From: Nostoc sp. FACHB-892
GTDB lineage: Bacteria > Cyanobacteriota > Cyanobacteriia > Cyanobacteriales > Nostocaceae
Assembly: GCF_014698795.1 (NCBI RefSeq)
Contig: NZ_JACJTR010000001.1
Location: forward strand, 310,001-374,000
Reading direction: 5' to 3'
Length of the DNA: 64,000 nucleotides
Position numbers and translations under genes: made by a program
The notes under the pieces: generated by a model
What the model was told of the DNA's origin: nothing
The model's database searches: none
The model's input: only the letters and a program-made list of their open reading frames with translations
In this document: positions 41,777 to 50,946 of the stretch, in pieces
Numbering within the stretch: the stretch's first letter is position 1
Layout of the letters: every line of letters begins with the position of its first letter

Positions 41777-44329
41777 CTACGAGTGATGAGCTAATCGTCG
41801 TAATAATATTGAGTTGGTGACGACGCTAACAGAGCTAAAAGCCATTAATGCAGCAGCACCAGATGGGTTAAGGACAAAACCCAGACTAGGGAACAAAACA
41901 CCTGCTGCTAAAGGAATACCAACTGTATTATATGCAAAAGCCCAGAATAAATTTTGGCGGATTTTATTGAAGGTGGCGCGACTAAGTTGAATAGATTCGA
42001 CGACATCGTTTAAGCGATCGCGCATTAGGACAATTTCAGCAGTTTCCATCGCCACATCTGTCCCGGAGTGTAGAGCAATTCCCACATCTGCTTGAGATAA
42101 AGCTGGAGCATCGTTGATTCCATCTCCTACCATTGCGACTACCGAGTGGGGAGTGGGGAGTGGGGAGTTAGGAGTTAGGAGTTGAGAGTTAGGAGTTAGG
42201 AGTTGGGAGTTAGGAGTTTTCTTTGTCGCCTTGTCTCCTTGTCCTCCTTGTCCCTTTGTCCCTTGTAACTGGAGAGACTGGATTGCAGCTGCTTTTTTAG
42301 CTGGGGGGACACCTGCTATGACATCAGCACTATCTAATCCTAATTGTTTGGCTATGGCGCTAGCTGCTTCTTTGCGATCGCCACTGAGCAGCATTACCCG
42401 TAAGCCCATCTGACGCAACTTGTCTACAGTGGATTGGGCATCTGGTCTGAGGGTATCAGAAACAGCAATTAACCCAGCTAAAGTTCCCCCAACAGCTACG
42501 CAGACGACTGTTTTACCATCTGTTGCCAAATCGTGTGCTACCTGTTGTGCAGTTTCGTTAATGGCAATACCGTGCCAACTTAACCAGTCCCAGTTACCCA
42601 ACAGTACAACTGTTCCCTCTACCACAGCAGATACCCCTAGCCCTGGTTCTGTGTGAAAGTCCACAGCCTCTGGAATAGATAACTGTTGCTGCTGTGCTTC
42701 TTGCTGAATCGCTTTTGCTAGGGGGTGGTGAGTACCGCTTTCTACAGCTGCTGCTAGTTGAATTAGGGAGTAGGGAGTAGGGAGTGGGGAGTGGGGTTCT
42801 TTACTCCCTACTCCCCATTCCCCACTCCCCATTTCTCCAATTAACAAGCAATCTGTGACGATGGGATTACCCGTGGTCAAAGTGCCGGTTTTATCAAAGA
42901 CTACAGTATCTAACTGGTGTACTTTTTCCAAAACGTCGCCGCCTTTGATTAACAGACCCCGTTCTGCGCCCATAGCAGTCCCGACAAGAATGGCTGTTGG
43001 TGTGGCAAGTCCTAAAGCACAGGGACAGGCGACTACCATAACTGCGATCGCTAGTTTTAAGCTGATTAATATAGGGGAGTGGGGAGTGGGGAGTTGGGAG
43101 TGGTGAGCGTGACTGATCATTTCCATGTCAACAGACATGGTGATATCAGTCCAGATGTGAGTACCAAAAAAGTACCAAAAGACAAATGTTAATACAGATG
43201 CTGTCAGCACACCGTAGGTAAAGTAACCAGCTACTGTATCTGCTAATTTCTGTACTGGTGCTTTGCGAGTTTGGGCGGCTTCTACTAAGGCGACAATTTG
43301 AGCTAGAGTTGTATCACTTCCAGTCCGGGTTGTCTGAATAGCGATCGCTCCTGATTGGTTTATCGTCCCTCCTGTCACCATATCGCCTGGTTGCTTGATC
43401 ACTGGCACGGCTTCTCCAGTCAACATGGATTCATCCACTGTTGTTTTACCAACCACTACTTCACCATCGACAGGAATTTTATCACCTGGCAGCACTTGTA
43501 ACCATTCACCAACACGCACCTGTTCAGCAGGAATCTCTACACTAGAAGATCCTACTTCTGCTTTCTCTGGGTTGGCAATCAATCGTGCTACCTGTGGCTG
43601 GAGTGCCAGCAGTTTCCTAAATGCAGCAGCAGCGCGACCTCTAGCTTGTTGCTCTAATGTCCTTCCTAAGAGAATAAAGCCCAGCATCATCACTGGTTCG
43701 TCAAAGAAGCACTCCCAACCCATCTTGGGAAAGAGTAGCGCTACTAAACTAGCAATGTAGGCTGTTAGCGTTCCCAATCCTACTAGGGTGTTCATGTTAG
43801 GCGCATTTCGCCGCCAGCCCAGCCAGCCATCTACTAAAATCGGGCGGCCGGGAATTAATAGTGCCACTGTCGCCAATCCACAGTGAAACCAGATATTATT
43901 TAGCACTGGCAGCACTGAGCTACCAAGATTACCAAAATGTCCACTTCCAGACAATAATAATAAGATCGCAGCGATCGCTAATTGCCATAGAGAAGACCGC
44001 ATTTCTCGACGTTGTCGTTCTGCTGGGTCTGGTAAGGTAGATATCTCGCCTGCTACTGTGCCACTAGCTTTTCGGGGTTGAGTCGGGAATCCAACGTCTG
44101 TTAATCGCTGTGCTAGTGCATCTGCATCTACCGCACCAGTTTCTGACTCTACAACTGCTACCTCAGTGGCCAGGTTCACGCAGGCACTCTTGACTCCTGG
44201 ATGTTGGGTTAGCTGTCGCTCTACTGCGTTCACACACCCAGCACACTTCATACCCCCAACATCGAGAATAATCTTCTCTAGGATTGGGTCAAATTCTGGG
44301 GCTAGCTTAGTTTTTGGGACAAGTTGCAT
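41777..44329 (-). CDS. copper-type P1B ATPase carrying repeat insertions
   Basis: An 850-residue heavy-metal-translocating P-type ATPase, of the PacS/CtaA kind. An N-terminal HMA domain has GMKCAGC (residues 26-32). Eight membrane helices include VVACPCALG, the CPC metal site of Cu+ pumps. The A domain has LTGEAVP; the phosphorylation site is DKTGTLT, followed by GDGINDAP. The protein is about 100 residues longer than usual because of three in-frame insertions (genome 43074-43101, 42765-42830, 42144-42267). Whether it is the plasma- or thylakoid-membrane pump cannot be decided. Confidence 0.9.
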   Translation of the reverse strand: MQLVPKTKLAPEFDPILEKIILDVGGMKCAGCVNAVERQLTQHPGVKSACVNLATEVAVVESETGAVDADALAQRLTDVGFPTQPRKASGTVAGEISTLPDPAERQRREMRSSLWQLAIAAILLLLSGSGHFGNLGSSVLPVLNNIWFHCGLATVALLIPGRPILVDGWLGWRRNAPNMNTLVGLGTLTAYIASLVALLFPKMGWECFFDEPVMMLGFILLGRTLEQQARGRAAAAFRKLLALQPQVARLIANPEKAEVGSSSVEIPAEQVRVGEWLQVLPGDKIPVDGEVVVGKTTVDESMLTGEAVPVIKQPGDMVTGGTINQSGAIAIQTTRTGSDTTLAQIVALVEAAQTRKAPVQKLADTVAGYFTYGVLTASVLTFVFWYFFGTHIWTDITMSVDMEMISHAHHSQLPTPHSPILISLKLAIAVMVVACPCALGLATPTAILVGTAMGAERGLLIKGGDVLEKVHQLDTVVFDKTGTLTTGNPIVTDCLLIGEMGSGEWGVGSKEPHSPLPTPYSLIQLAAAVESGTHHPLAKAIQQEAQQQQLSIPEAVDFHTEPGLGVSAVVEGTVVLLGNWDWLSWHGIAINETAQQVAHDLATDGKTVVCVAVGGTLAGLIAVSDTLRPDAQSTVDKLRQMGLRVMLLSGDRKEAASAIAKQLGLDSADVIAGVPPAKKAAAIQSLQLQGTKGQGGQGDKATKKTPNSQLLTPNSQLLTPNSPLPTPHSVVAMVGDGINDAPALSQADVGIALHSGTDVAMETAEIVLMRDRLNDVVESIQLSRATFNKIRQNLFWAFAYNTVGIPLAAGVLFPSLGFVLNPSGAAALMAFSSVSVVTNSILLRRLAHHS
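42144..42267 (-). repeat. repeat insertion 1 in the P-type ATPase (P domain)
   Basis: Ten AGTTAGG/AGTGGGG-type heptamers (42145-42214) followed by a TTGTCTCC/TTGTCC-type block. Translated, they give about 40 extra residues (KKTPNSQLLTPNSQLL...TPHS) between AAIQSLQLQ and VVAMVGDGINDAP, that is in the P domain just before the GDGIND loop. The total length preserves the reading frame. Confidence 0.85.
42765..42830 (-). repeat. repeat insertion 2 in the P-type ATPase (N domain)
   Basis: AGGGAGT- and CCCACTC-type heptamers in an inverted arrangement encode GEMGSGEWGVGSKEPHSPLP, about 22 residues, between VTDCLLI and LIQLAAAVESGTHHPL. That site is the start of the nucleotide-binding domain, next to the expected loop. 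Confidence 0.85.
43074..43101 (-). repeat. repeat insertion 3 in the P-type ATPase (before the CPC helix)
   Basis: Four GGGGAGT/TGGGAGT heptamers encode a stretch HSQLPTPHSPI between MISHAHH and LISLKLAIAVMVVACPCALG. It lengthens the loop before the membrane helix that carries the CPC motif. Confidence 0.8.
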
Positions 44330-44464
44330 GGCAAGTGTTTAGATTCGCTACAGAAATTCAACGCCTGACTAAAAGCGTCTCTAATTTGAGCGTAGGCGAA
44401 ATATGGAACTACGACTGTATGTCAACCCTATTAAATTTCTTAATTTTTCGTATCTCGCTGAGGG

Positions 44465-44674
44465 TCAATGACGGCTCCAACGGAGATAAGTTACATAAAT
44501 AATAGCTCCAACCTGCATTGGCATGAGCGCAATCAGGCTTTTTAAGAAATAGTTAATTTCCAAATGAGACATAACGCTGAAATAGCCTATGCCCAGCAGG
44601 AAAAATATTGCCCAGTTAAGCTGTTTAGGTTTGAGAATGAGCATATTAATAAAAAGAAATATAAAAGATTGCAT
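44465..44674 (-). CDS. small hydrophobic protein
   Basis: A 69-residue protein with two likely membrane helices (about residues 1-16 or 19-38, and 45-62): WAIFFLLGIGYFSVM and LIALMPMQVGAIIYVTYL. The basic tail RWSRH suggests a cytoplasmic end. No homologous family is recognised, and start could be at the inner Met (MLILKPKQ). It has little flanking repeat sequence. Call as a gene is moderate only. Confidence 0.5.
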   Translation of the reverse strand: MQSFIFLFINMLILKPKQLNWAIFFLLGIGYFSVMSHLEINYFLKSLIALMPMQVGAIIYVTYLRWSRH

Positions 44675-44886
44675 TCAGCATCAAATGACCTTGGTCTAGA
44701 GCTAATGGTCTAGCAAGGGAATTTTGCTGAGTTTATTGTAAGAAATTCAAGTTCTTTTCTTCCCCTGCTCCCCTGTCACTGAGCGTAATCGTACCCCTTT
44801 AGGGAAGCAAGCTACGCGCAGCGTCTTGTAGAGAAGTGCTGCTCCCCCTGCTTGCCTTCACCCATTATTTTTGGGTTGGTCGAGTA

Positions 44887-45162
44887 TCAGAACCAGCCCT
44901 GCTTATTCACAAAGTAGGTATTTACAAATTCTTCAGGGGGCTTATTCAAGTAAATCATGCCTTCAATTAAACCTACAAGTTGCATAACTAACAAGGCAAT
45001 TCCGTAGGTGAAAGAACCCCCGACTACAGAAATCACCAACATGATAAAGCCTTCTGGAGTATATCCTAGAATAAATTTATGAACCCCAAACCCTCCAAGG
45101 ATAATGCCACAGTAACCAGCTAGAAGTTGTTTGGTTGGGTGACTGGGGTTGAAATTTGACAT
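44887..45162 (-). CDS. TM2-domain protein
   Basis: A 91-residue membrane protein with the TM2 fold. The pair of helices is visible in KQLLAGYCGIILGGFGVHKFILGYTPEGFIMLVISVVGG, including the GG.GVH.F motif and a second helix GIALLVMQLVGLIEGMIYL. I choose the ATG at 45162 (MSNFNPSHPTKQ); the frame continues to 45282 but the extra 40 residues are atypical for the family. TM2 proteins may act in signalling or interaction; function is unknown. Confidence 0.85.
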   Translation of the reverse strand: MSNFNPSHPTKQLLAGYCGIILGGFGVHKFILGYTPEGFIMLVISVVGGSFTYGIALLVMQLVGLIEGMIYLNKPPEEFVNTYFVNKQGWF

Positions 45163-45881
45163 ATTAAGTGCTGCTCCTTGATAGGTGAGGTATAAAAATA
45201 AAGCCTTTATTGTAATCAAAGCAAATACAGTTACTTGCTTAATAAATAAATTTTTAATTTTTTCAGTACAAGTAAGTCTCAAGAGAAATAGCCAAAATCA
45301 GCGTACTTCTATTCCAGAGGGGACGCTAAAATGTTTTGTGGCATAGCCAGAAAATCTAGCACTTTGGTCAGATATTACGCATTTAACTTGAACATTTACA
45401 TGAAGCCTGATAACTGATAACCGTCAACAGTTAACAGCTAATGACCGTAAAGAGTGTTTATACAATTTAGGCGTGCATCAGCTTAGATTTGATGATTGCA
45501 AACCCTAGTGCAGCAATTTTGCAGATTTTTAGGTAAAACATTCATCCTCAGAAGAATGAACCCAAAGAATCAGCAAAAACTGCTATACCACTTTTTACAA
45601 GTCCATCAGTATTATTTCCGGAATTTTTTGCATAGGCGTAGCCTGTCGTAGATATCGCTTCCATCGGGCGTGAAACGCGATCGCACCAATAACGAGATAT
45701 AAAGGACTTCCAACTAAAAAAATATTCGATTGCGACTGTTAACTGTTGACCGTTCACCGTTCACAGTCAACAACCTCAAGCGGAATAATTTATTTTTTGG
45801 AGTTCCCTAACTAGTAAATTGTTCTTACTTATGCAGATAAAATCAGATATTTACCTTTTTGACAACAGTACTGTTTTAGTG
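45163..45881. other. gene-free region with heptamer and GC-rich repeats
   Basis: Contains AACAGTTAACAG- and GACTGTTAACTG-type heptamers (about 45405-45445 and 45730-45775), a GC-rich repeat at about 45630-45660 and the dispersed repeat at 45782-45810. The ORF 45548-45757 lies in these repeats and is not a gene. Confidence 0.65.
45782..45810. repeat. short interspersed repeat, copy B
   Basis: GGAATAATTTATTTTTTGGA followed by GTTCCCTAA; it matches copy A at 26076-26103 with two small differences, placed 3' of an unrelated CPBP gene. Confidence 0.6.
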
Positions 45882-47456
45882 CTAATTGCTACCTAAGACG
45901 AATAAGCTTAATAATGTACCGCTATTCCAAAGGCTGTGGAGGAGCATAGGGGCAAGGAGGTTGCGCGATCGCGTGTAAACTAAGCCTAAGACAATTCCCA
46001 ATGCAGTCAGGGGAAGAATTTCCGACAAGCTGAGGTGAGCGATCGCAAACAACAAACTACTAATCAGAATCGCTCCCCATACGGGTAAGTAGCGAGTTAG
46101 AGAAGGTAACAAAAAGCCGCGAAACAGAATTTCTTCAAAAAATGGAGCTGCGATCGCGGCTGTAGAGAAAAATATGCCAAGTGCTATACCGTCTTGGCTT
46201 TCCAGCGCTAGTTGCAACAGGGGGTTACTACCACCTTGTCCTTGCCATAGCTGTTGATTGATTAAAGATACCACCACAACTATAGGTAAAGCCGCGCAAT
46301 AGCCTCCCAGTCCCCACAAAAACCAGTTATCTTGAAAACGGAAGCGAAACCAAAATTCTGGTAATGGAAAAAAGCGCTTGAGAGAAAAATAAAGCACTAA
46401 CAGCGCACCCGATGCTACTAGAAAGTAACTAACTAAAACATAAAAAGCCTGAAGTCGCACATCACCCGTAGGACGAGGTATGGGGAGCAGCGATAGCAAT
46501 AAAGGGACAAAAATTTGCCCCATGAAGAAAAAGCCGACGATAAAAACCTGTAAAATCGTTTCACCATCCCAAGGTGTTGACCAAGGGACATCAGCATTTT
46601 GAGCGAGTAACGAGGTTTTTCCCTTCAACAAGCGTTGAGCAACTAAGAAAATCAGCAGTATTAGACCAGTTAAAGCTGCCAAAGTGGGGATAGTCCCAAT
46701 AGCTGCTAATTTGATCACCGCTTGAGCAGCAGATTCTTGTTGTGCAGCTTTAACTGCCGATAAAGCGTCTTGTCGTTGCTGGAGTTGGTATAGCTGAACC
46801 AAAGCAGTAGAGCGAAACCAACCTTCTAAATTCTTTTGAATCCGTTCTTGAGAATTTTGGAGCAGACGAGGAGGATTGCTCCACAGTCCACTTAATACAG
46901 CTGCGGTTTCTCCAAATTCTGGATTGATATCTGAGCGTTGTTGTAATTCGCTCCAAGTTTTGAGAGCTGTATCCGTCTGTCCTTGCTGTGCTTGTAAAAT
47001 TCCCAGGCGCAAGTCTAATTCAGCCAGTAATTTTTGTAATTGCTTGAGGGACTGCTGTAACTGTTGCTGTCCCTGTTTAGAAGTTTTAGTAGTGGGAGGA
47101 ACATCCGGTAGAGGTTTTGGAGGTATGGGAGCTATTTCAGGTTGAGAGCGTAATTGTGTAAGTTTGTTGTTAACTTTGTCTAAATTAGCTTCAACTGATT
47201 GACGCGCCTCTTGATACTGCTTCGTGGCGCTTTCTAGGGGTTGCTCACCAAGTATTGCTTCTTGAACCGCTTTGAGATTGCGATTACTGCTATCTTCTGA
47301 TTGCCAAGCTTCGGCTTGTAGAGCAATATTAGTTTGGTATAGTTCTAGGCGACTTTGGAACTGAGGTTCTTGCCAACTACTGAATAAAGCCGAAACTGCC
47401 AACAGAACTGCTATAGGCGTCAGTATAAAAATTAAAACTAATCGCTTGAGTGTCAT
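45882..47456 (-). CDS. CPBP-family intramembrane protease with coiled-coil N-terminus
   Basis: A 524-residue protein in two halves. The N-terminal half has one membrane helix (about residues 7-26), then a long coiled-coil or helical region (about 45-210; QQGQQQLQQSLKQLQKLLAEL, TPR-like QTDTALKTWSELQQRSD). The C-terminal half has 7-8 membrane helices and the CPBP motifs: FFEEILFRGFLLPSL near residue 440, a second His in FAIAHLSLSE and a third in LAPMLLHSLWNSG. A glutamic intramembrane protease is expected. It is divergent from the Uma2 gene across 113 bases. Confidence 0.9.
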   Translation of the reverse strand: MTLKRLVLIFILTPIAVLLAVSALFSSWQEPQFQSRLELYQTNIALQAEAWQSEDSSNRNLKAVQEAILGEQPLESATKQYQEARQSVEANLDKVNNKLTQLRSQPEIAPIPPKPLPDVPPTTKTSKQGQQQLQQSLKQLQKLLAELDLRLGILQAQQGQTDTALKTWSELQQRSDINPEFGETAAVLSGLWSNPPRLLQNSQERIQKNLEGWFRSTALVQLYQLQQRQDALSAVKAAQQESAAQAVIKLAAIGTIPTLAALTGLILLIFLVAQRLLKGKTSLLAQNADVPWSTPWDGETILQVFIVGFFFMGQIFVPLLLSLLPIPRPTGDVRLQAFYVLVSYFLVASGALLVLYFSLKRFFPLPEFWFRFRFQDNWFLWGLGGYCAALPIVVVVSLINQQLWQGQGGSNPLLQLALESQDGIALGIFFSTAAIAAPFFEEILFRGFLLPSLTRYLPVWGAILISSLLFAIAHLSLSEILPLTALGIVLGLVYTRSRNLLAPMLLHSLWNSGTLLSLFVLGSN

Positions 47457-47569
47457 CTATCCCTCTTTTACTAACCAGTGGAGAGCGCGTCCCCCTTGGG
47501 AATTATCGCAAGAAAAAGTCAGAGGTGGATAGATATCATCAATATTATAAGTTTGCGTTTGCAGCCACC

Positions 47570-48268
47570 ATGTTAAATTACAACCCATTGCACTGCTTAC
47601 CCTCCGCCGAGGATCTGCCCGATTCGGACTATACACCTGTGGACAATGAACTACAAGATTTAATTCCCAGTTTACTCAAAGCCATCCTAGCTTGGTTATG
47701 GACAAACCGGATGGATTGGTTTTTTGGGGTTGATATGGGGATATATTACGATCCCGAATTACCGCCGATTGTACCCGATGGGTTCTTAAGCTTAGGAGTC
47801 GAGCGAGTTTTTGATGAGAACTTGCGTTTAAGTTATGTGTTGTGGGAAGAAAAGGTAATGCCGATTATGGCATTAGAAGTTGTTTCTCACAGACGGCGTG
47901 GAGAATACACCAGCCAAAAGAAACTTTATGCTGAGATGGAGATTTTGTATTATGTTGTCTACAATCCCCAACACCGGAGAAAACCACCTTTAGAAGTTTA
48001 TCGCTTTGTAAATGGTGAATATGTATTGCAGCCAGGAAATTTAGTTTGGTTATCAGAGATAGGTTTAGCAATTGGTTATGAACGGGGAACCTATCAGGGA
48101 ATTACGCGAGATTGGTTGTATTGGTATGACAAACAAGGAATCAGATATTTAACACCAGAAGAACGAGCTACAGCAGCCGAACAACGCGCTATCACTGCTG
48201 AAGAACACGCTCAAAGACTGGCACAAGAATTACGAAACTTGGGGATAGATCCAGATTCTTTGAGTTGA
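47570..48268 (+). CDS. Uma2-family (DUF820) nuclease-fold protein
   Basis: A 232-residue Uma2-family protein of the PD-(D/E)XK fold, common in large numbers in cyanobacteria. Landmarks are PELPPIVPDGFLSLGV, VMPIMALEVVSHRRRGEYTSQKKLYAEMEILYYVVY and LEVYRFVNGEYVLQ. The core Glu-x-Val-S is the active-site strand. The ATG at 47570 (MLNYNPLHCLPS) starts the conserved region; the frame extends to 47450 but adds 40 residues that overlap the divergent gene. A C-terminal coiled coil (ATAAEQRAITAEEHAQRLAQ) is usual. Confidence 0.88.
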   Translation: MLNYNPLHCLPSAEDLPDSDYTPVDNELQDLIPSLLKAILAWLWTNRMDWFFGVDMGIYYDPELPPIVPDGFLSLGVERVFDENLRLSYVLWEEKVMPIMALEVVSHRRRGEYTSQKKLYAEMEILYYVVYNPQHRRKPPLEVYRFVNGEYVLQPGNLVWLSEIGLAIGYERGTYQGITRDWLYWYDKQGIRYLTPEERATAAEQRAITAEEHAQRLAQELRNLGIDPDSLS

Positions 48269-48359
48269 TTTTCTGGGGTGCGATCGCTTTCATTACACTC
48301 TTACTAGTAATTGGATAAATTATCCTAAATCCTATTACCTCCTATCGCCCTCCGTTAAC

Positions 48360-49835
48360 CTAGACAATACCGTTAATATCACAAAACTGAGTAAATTCGC
48401 TTCCTCCAAAGATTGTAGTCCCAATTGGGGTAAGGGTGACAGTATTGTTAAATTGAAAAGGAATAATACCAGGTGATGCACCTAACGTAACAGTTAGTGA
48501 GTCTAGCACCGAGGAAAGTCCTAGATTAGAATCAGTTAGCAATGCATTGCCTAAATTGTTGTTTAAGACTTCAAAAGAGTCATTGGGATGAGAATAATTT
48601 GTGAGATAATCTTCAATGAAATTACCAAGGGGGATGACATCTTTGAAGGCGCTTGGGTCAATTCCATCGATATAATCCAAGTTGACGGCGACATCAGCAA
48701 CACTAGCACCATCAATAGGAAGTAAAATATCTTCTAATTGAAATGAGACAATATTGTTGATATCACCATTGGCTGTGCGGGTGATTGTGGTGTCAAATTG
48801 GAAAGGAATAATTTTTGGTGACACATCCAGATTAACGCTTAATGAGTCCAATAACCCAGATAGCCCTATATTGCTATCATTTAGTAATCCTTGGGTAAGG
48901 TCGCGATTGAGGACTTCATAAAGACCTGCTTCTACTGGATAATTTGCCAAGAAATCTTTAATGTAATTACCGATGGGTATGACATCTTTAAATACACTTG
49001 AGTCAATTCCATCAACATAATCTAAATTAACAGTGATGTCGGCAACTATACCACCATCAATTGGAGATGTAACGTCTTCTAAACGAAATTAAATAATATC
49101 GTTTATGCCACCATTTGGGGTACGAGTATTTGTGCTGTCAAATTGGAAAGGAATAATTTTTGGTGACACATCCAGATTAACGCTTAATGAGTCCAATACC
49201 CCAGATAGCCCTATATTGCTATCATTTAGTAGTTCTTGGGTAAGGTCGCGATTGAGGACTTCATAAAGACCTGCTTCTACTGGATAATTTGCCAAGAAAT
49301 CTTTAATGTAATTACCGATGGGTATGACATCTCTAAATACACTTGAGTCAATTCCATCAACATAATCTAAATTAACAGTCACATCGGCAACTATACCGCC
49401 ATCAATTGGAGATGTAACGTCTTCTAAACGAAATGAAATAATATCGTTTATGCCACCATTTTGGGTACGAGTATTTGTGCTGTCAAATTGGAAAGGAATA
49501 ATGGCAGGTGCGACATCAAGATTCACACTTAAAGAGTCTAGCACCTCAGAAAGCCCTAGATTGTCATCAGTTAGCAGTTCTTCCGTGAGATTGCGATTGA
49601 TAACTTCAAATAAGTCATTGGGATTATTTGGATAATTAGTCAGGTAATCTTTGATATTATTAGCAATGGGTACGACATTTTTTAATTCATTTGGGTTCAG
49701 CCCATCGATATAATCCAAGTTAACTGTAACATCAGCAACTTCGTTATTCTCCACTTGAAGTCGAATGTCTTCTAACTTAAACGAAACTAAGTTAGATTCG
49801 CGTGTTATGCTATCAAGAATGGATTCGTGTGACAT
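48360..49835 (-). pseudogene. 115-residue-repeat gene split by a stop codon
   Basis: A continuous reading frame from ATG 49835 to the stop at 48360-48362 (about 490 codons) is interrupted only by TAA at 49089-49091. There the neighbouring repeat reads TCA (Ser) in the sequence DIISFRLED; here the same position is TAA. The protein has four repeats with a 115-residue (345-bp) period, with motifs LDYxDGIxxxxFKDVIPIGNYI, LNDSNIGLSGVLDSLSVNLDV and IIPFQFDSTNTR. Repeats 2 and 3 are nearly identical in DNA. No downstream ATG is near the break, so the lower half would need a TTG start at 48950. Function unknown. Confidence 0.8.
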
Positions 49836-49909
49836 AATCTAATTTTTTGAGAAAATTTTCTCATTCTTTGATTCCTAGAATACCAAAGCTGGGGTAAATT
49901 TTCACATTC

Positions 49910-50092
49910 GTGTACATTAAAGTATTATTGTCCAGTTTAAAGAGTTCTTGTCATTGCCCCTTCTGTGGCGGCAATCGCGTTTTTGTAGTTATCCCCGACG
50001 ACTGGGATGGGAAACAAGCATTCGAAACAGAGCATTTAAAGCGGCTACTTTGCCCAGGCTGTGAAGGCATTGGATGGGTTATAGAACATTAA
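49910..50092 (+). CDS. small zinc-ribbon-like protein
   Basis: A 60-residue ORF with two CxxC pairs: CHCPFCGGNR (residues 14-23) and CPGCEG near the end. These suggest a zinc ribbon. The rest reads VFVVIPDDWDGKQAFETEHLKRLL. In frame past the TAA at 50090-50092, the sequence stays open for another 48 codons to 50239 (YLVQKCIHTVDDDERLRSLAK, then NTAYEQAKQAGTSVV), with no ATG. It could therefore be the 5' part of a longer broken gene. Confidence 0.55.
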   Translation: MYIKVLLSSLKSSCHCPFCGGNRVFVVIPDDWDGKQAFETEHLKRLLCPGCEGIGWVIEH

Positions 50093-50266
50093 CCTCAGAA
50101 TCGCTGCTACCTTGTACAAAAATGCATACATACTGTAGACGATGACGAACGGCTGCGATCGCTAGCTAAAATCAATACTGCTTATGAACAGGCAAAGCAG
50201 GCTGGTACAAGTGTGGTAACTATAATTGGTAAACCGTAATTACCGCAACCCTGATTTTGTTGTTTG

Positions 50267-50899
50267 TCAGTTTATCTTCTTCCTGACCCAAGCACGAAAG
50301 GATTTCAGCAAAGTAATTTCTCCCATACTTTTACTTTGCTGGATGAATCTGCTTATCTCACTTACTAAAACTATAGGAAAGGCAATACTAAACTTACACT
50401 CTACATATTGCCCTTCTATCAACTGATAAAATTTTAAATTTTGCCCATCATATCTCCAAAGTTCAGTTACACCCAACGTTGAATAAATCCCCAATTTGTT
50501 AACTGAACTACTGGTAATGTCAATCTCAATTGCTAAGTCAGGCGGCGGATCCGTTTCTAAATCTAAAGTTTGCTTACCCCTAATAGCTAGTTCATTCTGG
50601 ATATAGTAGCAAGTATCTGGTTCTATTCCCCGCTTTAATATTTTCCGCTTCAATGTTGTTGAACCAGCACTTCTCACTTCAATCCCTAATTCTTCAGCTA
50701 AAGCAATAATAAAATTACCAAAATTACTTTTGGGGTTTTCATGTTCAAAATGTGGAGTCATGATTTCTAAAACACCGCAGTCATAAGCAAACCGAGAACC
50801 TCTATCTTCACCTGTATCTCTCAACAAGGCTTCAAAGGTTTCCCAGCTAATGTTATGTAGCACTGTTCTTTGTTCACCAACCGTTGACTTGACAAGCAT
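50267..50899 (-). CDS. Uma2-family nuclease-fold protein, copy A
   Basis: A 210-residue Uma2 (DUF820) protein. It has TRFAYDCGVLEIMTP-like SRFAYDCGVLEIMTPHFEHENPK, EPDTCYYIQNE and the active-site strand DLAIEIDITSSSVNKLGIY. PD-(D/E)XK fold; nuclease activity of the family is inferred, not proven. Its first 65 residues and the DNA encoding them are nearly identical to the neighbouring copy B, while the C-terminal half is more diverged. It lies 47 bases downstream of copy B on the same strand. Confidence 0.9.
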   Translation of the reverse strand: MLVKSTVGEQRTVLHNISWETFEALLRDTGEDRGSRFAYDCGVLEIMTPHFEHENPKSNFGNFIIALAEELGIEVRSAGSTTLKRKILKRGIEPDTCYYIQNELAIRGKQTLDLETDPPPDLAIEIDITSSSVNKLGIYSTLGVTELWRYDGQNLKFYQLIEGQYVECKFSIAFPIVLVSEISRFIQQSKSMGEITLLKSFRAWVRKKIN

Positions 50900-50946
50900 A
50901 GATTAAAAAAATAAGCCAGGAATTATATTTATCAATTAGGTAAACT

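Noticed and set aside
44314..44502. ORF of 62 codons on the plus strand
   Set aside because: Overlaps the start of the P-type ATPase gene in the opposite direction and lacks coding features.
45548..45757. ORF of 69 codons on the minus strand
   Set aside because: Overlaps repeat units; no protein-like pattern.
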